Shown here in pieces: positions 5,175 to 5,884 of a stretch of 5,884 bases of DNA. The translations under genes were made by a program, and so were the position numbers. The notes below the pieces were generated by a model. The model had not been told where the DNA came from, did not search any database, and was given only the letters and a program-made list of their open reading frames with translations. Source of the stretch: an uncultured beta proteobacterium (GTDB taxonomy: Bacteria; Pseudomonadota; Gammaproteobacteria; Burkholderiales; Burkholderiaceae_C); contig CAIWRE010000373.1 of NCBI GenBank assembly GCA_903914985.1, positions 1 to 5,884 of the forward strand. Reading direction: 5' to 3'. The first letter of the stretch is position 1, and each line of letters begins with the position of its first letter.

Positions 5175-5884
5175 GCGTTCTTTGCCGCTTTTTGCTGCTT
5201 GCGGCGCAGCGCCACACAGCGTTCGATCGCTTCTTGTAGCCGTGAAATATGCACCGGCTTGGTGACGAAAAAGTTGACCCCGGCAGCCAAAGCATCTTCC
5301 TGGGCATTGTTCATGGCATCGGCAGTGAGTGCGATGATGGGGATGTCTTTGACGGGGCTGTTCAAAGCGCGGATGGCCCGCGTTGCGGCCAATCCATCCA
5401 TGACCGGCATGTGCAGGTCCATCAGGATCAAGTCAAAAGCCTGTTTTTGCACCAGTTCCAGCGCCAGTTGACCGTTTTCGCAAAAGGTCGATTGGCAGTG
5501 CATGCGGTCGAGCAAGATGCCCACAAACTTGCGGTTCACCGGATTGTCTTCGGCAACCAGAACATGGTGGCTTGCGGCTTTACTGGGACGATCGGCAGGC
5601 GCTGAGGGCGCCAAGAAGGCCGAAACGGCAGGGGGTGTTTCGCAGACGCGAAGGGGCAGGTCCAAGCTAAAGCGAGAGCCCGCACCAGGGGCGCTGAGCA
5701 CCTCGATGTCGCCGCCCATCATTTGCGCCAGCGAGCGCGATATCTCCAAGCCCAGGCCGGAGCCGCCAAACTGGCGTGCCACGGTGCTGTCCACTTGGTA
5801 AAAGCGCTGAAACAAACGTTCCACCGCTTCTTCACTCATGCCGATGCCGGTGTCTTCGACTTCGATCAGCAAAATAGGACCCAG
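5171..5884 (-). CDS. Hybrid sensor histidine kinase/response regulator, C-terminal part
   Basis: The frame is open to the window edge and shows the last 237 residues; sensor, dimerisation/phosphoacceptor and N-box regions lie beyond it. Visible residues 1-78 are the end of the HATPase_c ATP-binding domain: G1 box EDTGIGM (10-16), F box LFQRFYQVD (24-32), G2 box GGSGLGL (40-46). An Ala/Pro/Ser-rich linker (about 79-105) follows. A receiver domain spans about 106-226, with acidic pair Glu112-Asp113, phosphoacceptor Asp156 in LMDLHMPVMDG, switch Thr187 and Lys209 in VTKPV. All residues for ATP binding and phosphotransfer are present. No HPt domain follows; a short Lys/Gln/Arg-rich tail ends the protein, so phosphate would pass to a separate HPt protein or the receiver may be regulatory (inference). 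Input signal and targets cannot be told from this part. It converges on the SDR gene with a 4-bp overlap at the stops. Confidence 0.94.
   Translation of the reverse strand: MGPILLIEVEDTGIGMSEEAVERLFQRFYQVDSTVARQFGGSGLGLEISRSLAQMMGGDIEVLSAPGAGSRFSLDLPLRVCETPPAVSAFLAPSAPADRPSKAASHHVLVAEDNPVNRKFVGILLDRMHCQSTFCENGQLALELVQKQAFDLILMDLHMPVMDGLAATRAIRALNSPVKDIPIIALTADAMNNAQEDALAAGVNFFVTKPVHISRLQEAIERCVALRRKQQKAAKNA

Noticed and set aside
5194..5210. GCTGC...GCAGC inverted repeat just past the SDR stop
   Set aside because: It has five pairs inside the coding sequence of the kinase tail and no T-tract on either strand, so it does not qualify as a terminator for the convergent pair.
1..5884. Mobile element, defence system, CRISPR or prophage content
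   Set aside because: Every gene is a recognisable core or common chromosomal family, codon style is even throughout, and no terminal repeats, integrase, transposase or array of repeats was found.

Overview
This 5.9-kb window looks like an ordinary, densely coded, GC-rich chromosomal segment of a betaproteobacterium. It most likely comes from Burkholderiales, family Comamonadaceae (Rhodoferax/Polaromonas-like). That placement is inference from the flavour of the proteins, the Entner-Doudoroff gene pair, the DUF520 (YajQ) and NDUFA9-like genes beside core envelope genes, and the habit of placing ACAAT-type -10 boxes just before start codons. No tRNA, rRNA, IS element, CRISPR array, prophage or defence gene is visible, and no gap between genes exceeds 62 bp.

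Layout, left to right. (1) The 3' third of edd (6-phosphogluconate dehydratase) is followed 41 bp later by eda (KDPG aldolase). Together they convert 6-phosphogluconate to pyruvate and glyceraldehyde-3-phosphate. (2) ybaK (Cys-tRNA(Pro) deacylase family) follows with its own candidate promoter. (3) plsY (acyl-phosphate:glycerol-3-phosphate acyltransferase) appears to start at a TTG codon with a good Shine-Dalgarno. (4) yajQ (DUF520, nucleotide/c-di-GMP binding) converges on plsY. Its Rho-independent terminator takes its T-tract from the plsY Lys-Lys-stop codons. (5) A 62-bp divergent region holds a strong dyad overlapping the murB -10. (6) murB (UDP-N-acetylenolpyruvoylglucosamine reductase) and a 338-aa NAD(P)-binding NDUFA9-like atypical SDR run rightward. 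(7) The C-terminal part of a hybrid sensor histidine kinase/response regulator converges on the SDR gene. The two stop codons share one TTAA palindrome.

The genes cover central carbon metabolism, translation quality control, phospholipid and peptidoglycan synthesis, and signalling. They do not form one pathway beyond edd-eda. I found no convincing undescribed system. The points worth a second look are small: the dyad in the yajQ/murB promoter region, a repeated pattern of -10-like boxes 6-8 nt before ATG that predicts (near-)leaderless mRNAs, the terminator embedded in the plsY 3' end, the shared TTAA stop, and the plsY start.
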